Shown here: positions 32,419 to 44,400 of the stretch, in pieces
Layout of the letters: every line of letters starts with the position of its first letter
How positions within the stretch are numbered: position 1 is the first letter of the stretch
DNA from: Trebouxia sp. TZW2008
Lineage: Eukaryota > Chlorophyta > Trebouxiophyceae > Trebouxiales > Trebouxiaceae
Length of the DNA: 64,000 nucleotides
Direction of reading: 5' to 3'
NCBI GenBank assembly: GCA_002118135.1
Contig: BDIU01000063.1
Coordinates: forward strand, 62,439-126,438
Made by a program: the position numbers and the translations under genes
The notes under the pieces: model-generated
What the model was told of the DNA's origin: nothing
What the model saw: only the letters and a program-made list of their open reading frames with translations
Databases searched by the model: none

Positions 32419-35400
32419 CTAGGGTTTAGGGTTTAGTAATCCTTGACTTTTGGTCAAAGCTGCTGCGTCATGTTCTTGCAGGATCTTGATGGCTAATGCT
32501 GTATAAATTTCATCACTGATGTTCTCAACAGATTCTTTGTGCCACCGCAGCGTCGACTCAAGCTGCTTGGTGCCCATCTGCTGCATTAGCTTTTGCCTGG
32601 GCCCACCAAACAGATGTGACAGCGCGCCAGCTGCTTGCACCTTCTCATCACCACTGTCACTCCCACCTTCAATCAACTGTAGGCTTCCATTGAGAACTTG
32701 ATCACTGGAAGATTGCTGACTTTCCACCTGAATTTTAGCAGTCCTACTTTGAGCTGTCTGTTGGCCGCCATTGAGAGCTTCATTCCTTGTAGATTGTTCG
32801 CTTTTGGCCTGATGTCCAGCCGTCTGCTGGCTACCATAGGAACCTTCACGCCCAACAGATCCCTGACCTTCAGACTGGCTTTCAGAATCTGTGCCGGATG
32901 GTTGCTGGGCTACTGCTGAATGATCAGACTGGCCTGACTCTTGCTGACTGCTGCTGACAGCTCCATTCCCTTGCTGAGACTCTTCCTGACCTTCATAAGC
33001 TTTGCCATTCTGCTGATGGGCTACTACTGAGTGACCAGTCTGGTCTGAGTATTGCTGACTGCTGTCAACAACTCCATTGCCTTGCTGACACTCTTCCTGA
33101 GAAGTACTGGCTGGAGTGAGGTATTTGAGCTGTGCTCTGGTGTACACTGTATCGTAGTGCTCTTGCAGCATGGCTGCTACAAACTCATCCCACCTGCTCT
33201 CTTCTGCCAGATTTTGCCATTTCGCCACAGCCTGCATCAGTCACATGCATGGGTGTAAACCCCTGCAAAGTCGTCAACAAAACAGTAGCAGTGCCGACAT
33301 TCCAACATCTGGCTTGCAGTCACGGGAAGGCGCCGGGGCTGCTGTCAGCTTTTTGACCACAATTCTTTCAACAGACAATGTTTGTAGTCTTTGACTTCTG
33401 TAGCCAGTGACAAGCAGCATATGTTGCTTGGGGCTGACTTGACACTGCTGCAAGCTGCGCCATGATGCGCTCAGTATGTTGATAAAGCAAGTGACAAAGC
33501 AAGTGACAGCCTGTACGCTTCATGCAGTCTGCCATTACCTTCTTGCCAGAGGCTTTGGTCAGTGCCTGCAGCTTTTGCATGAGAGTGTCCTTGTGCTCAT
33601 CCTCAAAGTAGCTATAGTTCTTCCGCAGCCAGGCCACTCGGCTGTGCAATGGCACGTCTAGCTCTGTCACCTGGGCTGCCGCCTGCATGGCCTGCAAGCA
33701 CCGCAAACTTGGCACGCAGTGAAGAACACAAAAGAAAACATCAGCCACAACAAGCTAAGCCAGTCCAAGCTGGGCATGACGAGACAAGACAGGCCACTCG
33801 GCTGTGCAGCGGCACTTCAAGCTCTGTCACCTGGGCTGCAGCCTGCATGGCCTGCAAGCACCCCAAACTCAATATGCAGTGAAGAACATGGGAGGAAATA
33901 TCAGCCAAATCAAGTTGAGCCAGTCCAAGCTAAGCAAGACAAGACAAGACAGGCCACATCGCTGTGCAGAGGTACCTCTAGCGCTGTCACCTGTGCTGCA
34001 GCCTGCATAGCCTGCAAGCAGGCCAACCTTTGTGCACACAGTAGCCCAAGCTTCATGCGGGGACGGGAGGGGAGAAGGGGGGAGGGGAGGGCACCTTTCA
34101 CACCTCAAAAGGCACAACAAAGACTTGATTCTCAAGGGATGCTTACCTTCCACATGGCAATAGGCACTTGTCGCCGCCCAACTAGTGAAGACTCTGATTC
34201 GATGAAGACCGGCCGCTCAACTGAGAAGTTGCGCATCTGGTGCAGCAGCTTGGACTCAAACATCTTCTGGGGGGGTTGGGTGCGGGTGGGGTGGTCACCC
34301 AGGATGCTGCCTCTGTGGTCTGCTGCCACTTCCAGGTCAACCACCTGTGGCACATGGGCATTGCTGCTGAATGACGTGTGATTTTTCCAGAGAACATGCC
34401 CTTGGACCTGTGGAGCAAGTACATGGGGAAGCGGGGCGGGGAGGGGGGGTCGGGTGCGGGTGGGGTGGTCACCAGAATGCTGCCGCTCTGGTCTGCTGCA
34501 ACTTTAAGGTCAGCCACATATATACCAGGATTGATACTATGGATGCGCCTGCATGTGTTGAGCAACGCCATCTTTTGCTGCATGTGGCATGAGGCTTCTT
34601 GCAGCTGGTTGCTGGCACTGAGACTTGTGGAATCGTATTGTCATGGTAAGGATGTCTGACTTTCAAGAGTTGAAACATCAGACATCCTGACCGTGGCACT
34701 CAGAACAGGCTTGTCTAGCAAGACAGGACTTGTGCCAAACGCACCAAGCAAAGCTGCTGAATCGTGAAATTTGTTATTGTTGCTATTGCTATCACCTGCC
34801 CTCCTTGATCTCTGAGGCAGTCCAGCAGCTTGCCCTTGCCAGAGCCTGTAGGACCTCCAATCACATGGAATTTGAACCGCCCAAGCACCTCCATGCACCG
34901 CCGCACCTGCACACAATGAAGAATGTAAGTTGCCTGGGCTTATGACATCAACTGCAAACGTCTGATGTAGCTTGAACGGCCAAAGGGTGACATGCGAAGC
35001 AGCACCTGTCCTCCATGCTCTTCGTGGATGGAAAGCCCTTGTTCTTCAAATTATAGATACAGCTGGCCCAGACACTTGTCAGAACGTGCAAGTGTCTGGG
35101 ACACCTGCATAAGCAGCTGTCAGAGCAAGACAGCTTTTGACAAGAAGGCTTGTCCAGCAAGCTGATCAGCCCTTCAGTTCAAAAGCCTTCTTATTCCAAA
35201 CAGCTGATGCTGAGTGTGCTGCTGTGTGCAGACTGAAGTCAGTCAAACCTTGAGCAGCAGTGAGGGCTGTTTGAGCTGAGGCTACAAATAAAGCCAAGCC
35301 GTCGGCAATGACGCTGTATGCAGGTGATGATGTGCAGCTGCAGAGTTACTTTTGCAGAATGACAGATGTGTGGTCAATGCAGAAGCCATTCAGCTATGCA

Positions 35401-38015
35401 ATCAGAGCAACACCCAATGCTGCTTAGTCGGGCAAGGCATTTTGCCCATGCGATGACGTCCTTTTGTGCCAAGGCTTCACAGACAAGCACAGACTGAGGC
35501 TAGTGCCACCAGCTAAACAAGTTACATATATGCTCCTTGTGAAGCGTGAAGACTATAGCCTCAGTCTGTGCTTGTTTCAAAGCCTGGACGCAGGAATAGG
35601 TTTGTAGCATTGTGTCAGGCTTGCCAAGGGTGCTTCATTTGGAGTTGAACCAGCAGCATTGGGTGCTGCATGGGTGACACAGTAAACAGGTGCGTGGCGC
35701 TTTATTTGACCTCACAGCCAAGGTTTACTTGGCTTGCAGCGGCTGGCTGAGCACATTGACCAGATTGCGGTATCCCATGTATGCCCGCTTAATGATTTCA
35801 ACCTGAACACTCGACTCATGCCAGTACAAAGGCAGACATGGGCTGTGACTTCCACAAGGACGCACAAGCAGCATCTGCATCAGTTTGCTGGCTGAACATG
35901 GCCTATTACAGACATCACGCGTTCTGTACAAGCAACTAACCTGGTTGCGGTAGCCCATGTAGCCACGCTTGATGACTGTGACCTCCCACCCCACCCTTGA
36001 CAGCACATGGGCCAGGGATTGAGACCTTTCACCTCCCCTCCAGCAGTACACCAACACCTTGAGGTTCTTGCCCTGCTCCTGAAAGTTGTCCAGCAGGATG
36101 TCTGCAATGTTGCGGGAGATCAGCGCTGCTCCTAGCTTCTTGGCTTCGTGCTGCCCTCTGCGCCCAAGCAAAGCTCAATGGGAGTGCCCAACAGACATGA
36201 TCAGGCTAGAGATGAAAAGTCAGTGCCGATAGGCTTCATAGCGGGAGCCTCTGTCCATAGAGACAGCCAGGGACTGCTGCTCTTGAAAGCGACAACCAGC
36301 AGTCAGGCAATGTTTTGCAGACCATTGTGTTTGTTTTCAACAGAAGACTGTTTACCAGCTGGTCACTGCACAAGCTGTGTTAACTTGAGACAGAGACTAA
36401 GGCGTAGAGGAAAATCGAACATGCTTGCAATGCTTGCATATGCATGATTGCTGGGTCAGGCTGGACAGTGCACTTGGCAGCACCATGATGCTGACCATAG
36501 CACAGCATGTCAGCTGCTAGAAGTAACAAACTAACATCTGCTTGTAGATGGTGCCAACTTGTGCGCGCTGCTCATTGCTGAGAACAGGTGTGTTGATGGC
36601 GCCAATCAAGCGGTCCTCTTCAAACTCGTCTGGTGTACGGACATCACACACGACGTCCCAGTCTGCAGGATCAAGCATCTCAACCTCTGGGTCTACCATC
36701 TGCAGACGAGCATAAACAATGCTGTTACACTGTCTAGATGGAAGAGAACAGACGGCAAAAGAAAGTTCTATGCCATTGGGCGTCATAATGAGAGCCTTAT
36801 TGCACATAAGCGGCCTTGGATTTCTCGATGCAGCAGCTTCGCCATCACCATATGCTGAATGTAACAGCAAACAACAGCAAAACGTAATGGTTGTGAACAG
36901 AAGCTCCTCTACAGGATTGATAATGTGCCAGATTGAGCATGACACAACTTTCTTGCACAAGGACATGTCACTTGTAGCCTGACGCAAAATGGCAAACAAA
37001 TGATCAATTTGTTGCACAGCTGTTAGCACTGTCAATAAACAGTGACAATTTGTGTCATTTGACTTGATGAGTTTGCCATTAGTACTATCACAAAGCAGTT
37101 TGCCTTAGCGCGTCAGGCTAAATGCATGTAACAATGCTAGGCAGGGGACGCCGCATAGCAGTCAGAATGCATGACTTGTCTTGGCAGGTGTCGCGCTGTT
37201 GCAAGAGTCCTCCCGCTTGTGGTCACCAAAAGAGAGGTGCAAGCGGAAGGATTGCTGCAGCAAAGTGGCGTCTGCCAGGCAAGAGATGCACCCGGATCAG
37301 TGCATGCAAACTCTGCGTTGCGCTGCAGTCGCCTGCCTTGCATTGCTGCAATTGATGATGATGCATGACAATGTCGCTGATGTGTAAATTGATGACAATG
37401 ACAATAAACTCAAGAGTCTGCAGGTATTGAAGCTGATGTCAATGCAGCAAATACCTGTAGTGGTCTTTGACCTCTGGAGTAATCTACTTGTGCGCGTGCA
37501 CGCTGATCAGGGCTGGGAGCCAGGAATGGATGCTCTGCAAGGTCAGCATCTGGCAGGATCTCGTTTGCAGGGTCTGCTTTTTGTGGGTGTGCCCGCCTCT
37601 CTTTGCTAGGCTGCATTGGAGCAGCTGCATGCGCTGCTTGCATGTTTATGCTAGGACCTCGTCCGACACCAAAGGCGAAGCACGCCGATCGCTTTGACAG
37701 AAGTGTGTTGCCATGCACAGCTGGGCAATGAGGTGCTGAGTCGCGCGCCGCTTGATTGTCGCGCAGTGAGACGCGAAGCCAGGCAGGGCCACGCAATACC
37801 CGGCACTGGGTGACAAGACTCCGGGAGCCAGTAGCTTTATTTGAGGAGCACAGAAAGTTCACGTTGCGTTCACCGACACAAGCTGACAAGCGCGATGGAT
37901 GCGAAGCTGTTATTCCCGTTGTCGCTTTAAGCATGAACTGAGCAACAACGAGTCTTAAAGGGCGCGTGATCACGACAGATTTGGCAGTGGTGTGCCAGGC
38001 ACGGAGCATCAACAC
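32419..38015 (-). CDS. selU: tRNA 2-selenouridine synthase (SelU/MnmH/YbbB family), complete, 7 exons
   Basis: In bacteria this enzyme converts 2-thiouridine at wobble position 34 of some tRNAs to 2-selenouridine, by geranylation followed by selenation. Exons: 38015-37455, 36699-36536, 36157-35941, 34906-34796, 34344-34147, 33691-33539, 33231-32419. They sum to 2217 nt, giving 738 aa. The rhodanese domain starts near residue 188 (VVCDVRTPDEF, GAINTPVLSNEQR) and carries the catalytic motif YCWRGG with Cys280. The P-loop GGPTGSGK is at 331-338. Then come AADHRGSILG, ESESSLVGR, a VPLHSRVAWL block and the family end (WQNLAEESRWDEFV...EHYD). Bacterial proteins are about 360 aa. Here there is a 187-residue basic N-terminal extension (first 30 residues look like an organellar presequence) and a roughly 230-residue Gln/Ser-rich tail with a helical end. 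The first exon was placed by phase and is the least certain. Confidence 0.88.
32420..32436 (+). repeat. Short interstitial telomere-type repeat (TTTAGGG)
   Basis: tagggtttagggtttag holds just over two units of the plant-type telomere heptamer on the plus strand. On the minus strand it encodes the last residues of SelU (LNPKP) and the stop. Confidence 0.8.
33792..34021 (-). repeat. Two acceptor-side echoes of SelU exon 6
   Basis: True exon 6 starts at 33691 (AMQAAAQVTELDVPLHSRVA). Copies on the intron side at about 33861 (AMQAAAQVTELEVPLHSRVA) and 34021 (AMQAAAQVTALEVPLHSDVA) run 65-70 bp, then diverge into shared intron text. Spacing is about 160-170 bp. Confidence 0.85.
34059..34468 (+). 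other. G-rich tracts with G-quadruplex potential in SelU introns and exon 5
   Basis: Three plus-strand G-run clusters occur at 34059-34092, 34269-34295 and 34425-34468. Each has four or more runs of three or more G separated by short loops. The last two are a true exon segment and its echo. They lie on the template strand of SelU. Confidence 0.55.
34431..34530 (-). repeat. Acceptor-side echo of SelU exon 5
   Basis: ADLKVAADQSGSILVTTPPA copies the start of exon 5 (VDLEVAADHRGSILGDHPTR, from 34344). The copy has a shifted frame after the G-rich run, and a further weaker exon patch follows. Confidence 0.75.
35408..35672. repeat. Long imperfect foldback (about 265 nt) in SelU intron 3
   Basis: Outer arms are acacccaatgctgct (about 35411) and agcagcattgggtgct (about 35654). 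Inner arms are acaagcacagactgaggcta (near 35484) and tagcctcagtctgtgcttgt (near 35556), with aggctt/aagcct continuing outward and a loop of about 50-60 nt. It could be a MITE remnant or a miRNA-type hairpin precursor. Confidence 0.6.
35755..35802 (-). repeat. Donor-side echo of SelU exon 3
   Basis: After ttcag, VEIIKRAYMGYRN repeats the end of exon 3 (VTVIKRGYMGYRN, ending 35941). The copy lacks the gttagt donor, runs on for nine codons and hits a stop. The true splice joins exon 3 to the P-loop exon at 34906 (YRNQ-VRRCMEVL), as bacterial homologues require, so this copy should be skipped. Confidence 0.8.
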
Positions 38016-38442
38016 ATGCTTCTGCTGATTCTGAATGCGATGCAGGTCTCAGCGGCGCAACGCTGCATCCAAAGCATACAGAGTCCGAAACGTCTTTTGG
38101 TTTCGGAGCGCTTTTGCGATCAGTCATACGACTACCTGAGGCATGTTGACCTTTCAAGATGTACCTTGGACAACAGCTGATTGCCTTTGGCTTCATGTGT
38201 AGCAACTGGTTGGTCGAGGACCTGCATTACCAAATGAAGCACACAAACTCATGACTTCGGTGGTCTACGATCACGTATTGTGATACAGCAGACACTCTGA
38301 AATAGTCAACACTGATGGTGCCTAACATTATTGGCCATGGTCTCGTCTTGCAAGGTTGTGTACAGAGGCTATAACAGCAGCGATATTTGTACAGCAGCAT
38401 TGTTTGCTGGAAGCAAGCGGCAGACTAAATATGCTGCAGCTC
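38016..38442. other. Intergenic interval upstream of SelU, downstream of the coiled-coil gene
   Basis: About 430 bp. It should hold the SelU promoter and the 3' UTR of the coiled-coil gene, which lie in tandem on the minus strand. No gene, repeat or named element seen. Confidence 0.4.
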
Positions 38443-41400
38443 TCAGAGTATGTCATGACCAGGCAAGTGTGCTTGAATCCTATCGCCTCTGTCCCTTTTC
38501 AACTTATGCCCTGCATGCGCCTGCAGCTTCCCTTCATATTGCAGAGGTGCTTGCACTCCCAGCATCTCCTGCAAGCTATGGCACTGCTTCTGCAAGCTAG
38601 CACATTTGTCCACAGCATTCTGTCGCTGCCTGTCAGCTCTGCTCGCTTCAAGCTCCACCCTGTCCAGCTGGGCATTCAGATCCCTCTTGGCTTCTGTCAG
38701 AACATTTTGTTGCTGCTCCAAAGACCTGATCTGCGCTGAGGCCTACAACACAGCCAAAATCAGTCAGGCACATTGCACACGCTGTCAATCAATGACACAG
38801 CCATACGGTATGATGAGACCAGCTGGCAATGACGCACAGGCAGTTCAAGACATTCATCTGGGAGCAAGGCAAAGTAGCTGTTCTGGCCAGTGATTGGGCA
38901 ACCTTTGGATGCAGAAATGTACCAAGCTTGACCCCTACAACTCTTCTGCAACTACTGTACTGTTACTGCTCTGTACCCTGATTATGGCATACCTGCTTGA
39001 GGTTGTGCTTGGAGGCCTTGAGATCATGCTGTAGGGCAGATGTACAGCCCTGCGTCAGCTCATACTGCTCCAGCAGTCTAGCATGGTCCGCCTGCAGCAT
39101 CTGCAGATCATGCTGCAGCTCTGCCGCTGTGCTTCTTGCCTGCTCAGCTTCCCTGCAATATATACTGTTGCTTAGATTGCAGTGCCATACATTGATGTCA
39201 CAGAATGCCTTGCTGACATGCGTTGTTCATATTCTGTTGACGTCCAAGCCCCGAAATTCAGTCTGGCAGTGAGTGGTGAGGCAATACAAATCAAAGCTGT
39301 ACGCTAAGCTGCAGGCACCTGTTTTACAGACAACGCTGGACTCCAACCAAGAATGTGATACGGTGAAATTTGTACAGATTTGCAGTGTCCATTTGCATTG
39401 GCAGCTTCTAGGGTCCAGAACATGTGCAGCAAAATCAGCGGCGTCTGTTGCATGATGAGCGCTTGGGTTCCACACTGGAATCCTATAAAGCTAGAAGATA
39501 ACACTGACCTGCTGTTGGCCATTGCCTGGTCCTGCAAAGCAGTCAGGGCTTGCTGTGTCTGCGTGAGCTGCAACTGCTTGCTGGCAAGCCTTCTTTCTGC
39601 TTCTTCACTGGACCTGCAATGTTGTCCATGAGCACGTCCTCTGATGCTTTGCATCAGCTTTGTGGGGTCACTCAAGCTATACGCAACAAGCAGGGCACAT
39701 CACAAAGCCCAAAACAGCAAATCAGCTTTTATGTGCCAGGGTGTGTTAGACTGCGCTGAGCTCTGGCCTTGAGATGCAGTGAGCAAAGGATTGTGACTTT
39801 TGAGCACGGCAAAATAGCTGACACGCAAGTGTGTCTGCCCATTGCGCTTAGTGACAGCAAGACAGAGAGCAGCAGGAGCACCTTGCATTCACAGCATCAT
39901 AATGTCTTCTCTGTTTGAACGCATATCGCACAGATATCAGAGCGTTTGTACACCATGCAACGAAATAGCAGCTCCATCACGCCAAAGCTTCAACTTGTCA
40001 GCTGTTCCTGAACAGTACATCATGCCCTCTGCAAGTGTCACAACCCGTGTCCAGCAAAAGTGTCTCCACTCTCACCTCCTGAGCTTGTCAGTGACAGCAG
40101 CCAGCTGCGTTCGCACAGCTTCAGCAGTGGCATCTGCCTCTGCCCTTGCACCTATAGCCCTGCCAGTCAAGTCTGCCTCCAGTTGACTGTGGCTGTGCCT
40201 ACTGGCTGCCAATTCCTGCCTGGCGGAGGCCACCTCCTGCCTGGCGGCCTCTGCCTGCCTGAACAGGCTGGCTGCTTCAGCCCTGTGGGACAGCCCTGTG
40301 CTCTCTGCATCTGCTGCCCGCTTGCGCTGAGTGTCAGCAGCTGCCTAGCAAAGCAGGCAGGTGACAGTCAATATGGAGGAGTTGGGGGTCTGAGGCAAGT
40401 CATCTGAGCCAATTCAAATCCAGGTAAGGCAAGATTCTGATGGGCCCAAGTGAGAATCAGTAGAATTAGGTCAAGTCAGGTCAAGGCAATGTAGACTTGA
40501 AAACGGCATGGACAATCGTACGCAAAAGCTCATGCAAGCTCGGAGCATCTATAATCTGTTTTAATCACGTGCTGGGCGATGATGATGCTGAAGCTCAACG
40601 CCTTTGCAAGTATGTGGTGCAGGATTCGGGTTTGATATTGTCTTGACAGCTTTGCCAACCAATGTGGAGGTGGATGCCAAGCTACCCACAACCAAGCATC
40701 TTCCTTGCCTTTGCTACAGCTTTCTCATTGGGTAAAATGCTGCAGATGCTGTTGCTGCTGCGATGGCAAGCATGCACCTGAAGGACAAGCATGAATGCAT
40801 GCAACAATCGCAACAACAAGACTGCTATATGGTATTGGCAGACATTTGCAAGGCCCATAATTATGACCTAAACCCAGACAGGCTTTGTGACACGCACCTG
40901 CAGCTCTTTCCTCTCAAGCTCCCACTCACGCACAGCTCGCTCGTGACTCAGCTGAGCGCTTTGCAGGCGGCTCACAGCCTCAGACTTGGCTGACTCGGCC
41001 TCTTGAGATGCCCTCAGGGACCCCTGGTGGCTGCCTGTATTACCAGGGACCAGCCCTAGGGTTGCATAATGCTCCCGTAGCTCAGCAATCTGACTGTGCA
41101 GAGATGTCTTGTCGTTCAGCAGGCGCTCGCGCTCTGCTCTGAGCTCTGCTACCTGAGGCCACATCAGGCTTTTGATTAGTTCTTGAGCTGCAATGGGACC
41201 AGCGTTGTGCCAAAAGGGGCCGCAAAGGAATGCAGCAAGCAGGGCTGCTCAATTTGTGCCACTGAAGCAGCTGACAGGCAATATTGCATTTGCTTGTGCT
41301 CAATTGAGAAAGCATGTCTAACATCTTGCAGTGCTTGCAGCAGCTTTTGAGCCCAGGTGTGGTAAGCCTTTGCTCGGATTGTTTTGATGACTAGCTTCAA

Positions 41401-44400
41401 GTTGCACACGTGACTTGCTAAGCAGCATAGCCAGCCTTAACAAAGCAGCAATGCAGACATGTTTTCATTTCAAAGGCTTTGAGGAAACATGCCTGTGTCT
41501 GCCCAGAGGCAGCATCAGCATGAGCTGACTTGGACTTGGTTTCAGCAGCTATGACTCGCTCCTCAGCATCTGCAGCAGCTGCCACAGCAGCTGCCTGGCG
41601 AGTTGCCTTGGCTCGCAGAGTCTTGAGCTCAGCCTCAGACTCAGCTTGCTGATCAAGCAGCTTATCCCTGGCTGCTGCTGCCTCTTGAGATGCATCCATG
41701 GCAGTTCTGATGCATGCATACACCTGACGCACCAAACACAGAGTCGGGCACAAATCTTGATCTGCTGATGTACTTGCTGTGTCAAAGAACTATAGTAAAT
41801 TCTCATTGTAAGGACACTTGATGTAAGGACAGTCTTGATGTAAGGACAATTCTCTTGGTAAACAAAGCAGTTGTTGCAAAGTATGGTCACTGTAGCAACA
41901 AGACAGAAAAGACAGGTCCAGTGTTCCTACACGTCACCTACACACTGCACAGTAAAAAATCTGTATATGGCATCTGTAAAGCAGGAATGCCTACCAGAAG
42001 CGCCAGGCAGTAATTGTGCAATATGGTGAGCAGGCAAATGCTCTCCCACTGAGCATCTAATCACAAAGCAGGACTGTCAAAATTTGCTGTCAGATAGCAG
42101 CTGTACATAAATGCAAGCAATTTTTGACAAAGTCTCACAAGCTGCCAGAAAGGTCTGCCTATATCCAAGTCAGTGCTTGACATCTGCCTTCAGACACACT
42201 TTCTATATGCAGAGGGGTGGGTGGGCAGTGTAAACACTCCAGCTTGACAATTTGCTAGCGATACATACATAGATACACGACACATGTCAGACATACGTCA
42301 TTTGCCCTACACTGAGTTGAACAGGCAGCATGCCAGACCTCACCTGAGTCTCTTTCTGCTGAGCTAGCAGCAGCTGAGACTCTGAGTCTGTGAGAGCTGA
42401 GCTGAGGCGGTGTATCTCCCCTTCTGCAGATGAGCATGCTGTGCTGGCCTTCTCATACGCATCCACTGCTGCTGTCAGCTGCTGTTGTACTGCAGTCTCA
42501 CTAGCGGTGAGCTGCTGCACCCTGGAAGAGACTGCAGCCAGCTCGTTCTGCATGCAGGTGCATCAGTTAGGCCTGCTTGAAACATTGCCTGGTACACATG
42601 CTGAATTTTGCTGACAGCTGGTGTGAAGTCAGAATGTTCTGATTACAGGCAGTGTGGCAGTGTTGACAGCAAGACGACTGGCAAGATGCTGAATGAGTGG
42701 CAAGTGTCAAAGTGAGCTTGAACCAAAGTGATGACCGAACTATGTTACACACCTGTCACACAGACATGGGGTTCTGAACTCATCCGCTCTGCACCAACAT
42801 GCCAAGTGGGAGCATTTTGGCAAGGCTTCTTGTGAGACTTGATGATGGTAAGCAGCATCATGGAGTATTTGTTGGTTCACAACGGTGAGAATCAGTCAGA
42901 GAAGCAATGGTGTACTCAGTGATTCTCACCAATTGATTCACACATGCATTGCATGGCATCACCCTTTCTGCAACCATGTAAAAGACATTGCTGCCAGTAT
43001 TGGGACACAGGGAGGTGTTGTAAAGCGTCAGCAAAGCCCGAAAGCAATGTTCTTGCTCACTATGACAACAGGACCACACACACATAGTTCATGTGCTGGA
43101 CATGTGCAATTGTTACAATTATACTATGACAATAGGCATTAGACACAGCTAGCAGAGGCAAAGGCTGCCAGCAGCAGCATTGCAAACTTGGAATATGCTC
43201 ACCTGCAGAGTGCTCAGCTGGTTACTGAGCTCCTCAACAGCTTGCTGACTAGACCTGGCTGTGGCCTGCTCACTGCTCAGGCTCTCACTCAGCTGATCCA
43301 ACTCAGCCACCTGCTGAGTGCAGCTAGCCTGAGTCTGCTGCAGCTCAGACTTGGCAGATCTATACTTGGCTTCGTAACGGTCTGCAGCTAACTCAGCTGC
43401 CTCAACTCGCTCCATCAGCTCAGCTGCCTCGCGACTCAGACTCACCACCTCAGCTGAGCGAGCCTGGCAAACAGGAATGCATTCAGCGGCAGTGCAAGCA
43501 AGGCATGCTGGCTACAAGCACTTCAGCACAAGCCATTGGCATATGAGGACAGCCACTGATGCGGCAACATCAGTTGATTGTTCAATAGCAGCTAGGGTCA
43601 AGCGCCACTCTGAGCTCTGCATGTGGATGTGACAAGCCTTTTTGGAACAAGCAACAACAATATGGTAGAGTGGGCTTCAGTGTAGTCTGCTACTTGCTAC
43701 TGTCCAATTGACAGCAACTGCAACACTGCTACATTGTATGATGCAGCGTCTGCATGCTTTGAGACTCAAGTGTCTACACTCAAGTCGGCAAAGAGACTTG
43801 AGTCTGTATGCAGACTTGAGTGTGGCGGCATACGTTGTTAGTGTTACACATGCAGCTGACCTGTACATTGCTCTGAAGCTGCTTCATGTCAGCAGCTTGC
43901 TGTGCACATTGTCCTTCTAAAGCAGCATTATCAGCCATCACGCTATCAGCCTGCCGCCGTAGCATTGCCACCTGTCCGCTGGCAGCAGCTTCAGCTTCCT
44001 CCTGGCTTCTCGCCCTATGCTGATGCTGACTCAGCGCTGACTCAGCTGTAGTCAGCTGCCTCTGCAGTCCAGCGACTTCATTCTCCAGCCGGTGTCTTTG
44101 CTCCACTTGTCCCGCGCTGCTTGCCATCAGACTGTCCACCTGCTGTTGTAAAGCAGTGCTTCCGGAGAGCTGCTGAGCCTCAGCTGCTTTTGAACGGGAC
44201 TCTGCCGCGTGCTGGGCATGCTGTGCATGCTGAGCTTGGGCTAGCTGCTTGGTGAGCAATTCAAACTGGCCCCGCAGCTTGTCATGGGAGTCCAAGAGGG
44301 ACTTGTTTTCGCCAGTCAGATTGTCCACCTGATGTTGCAGGTCCCATGATGCATGCTTTGCTCTGTCCCCTGCTTGATGCTGCTGCTGCTCTAAGCCTGC

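Noticed and set aside
35725..35802. Use of the second VEIIKRAYMGYRN copy as the real SelU exon
   Set aside because: It has no donor and ends in a stop. Joining exon 3 directly to the P-loop exon gives the sequence expected from bacterial SelU.
41998..42064. tRNA-like A-box text on the minus strand (atgctcagtgggagagcattt)
   Set aside because: It resembles a D-arm, but I find no pairing acceptor or anticodon stem and no B-box. At best a decayed tRNA-derived relic.
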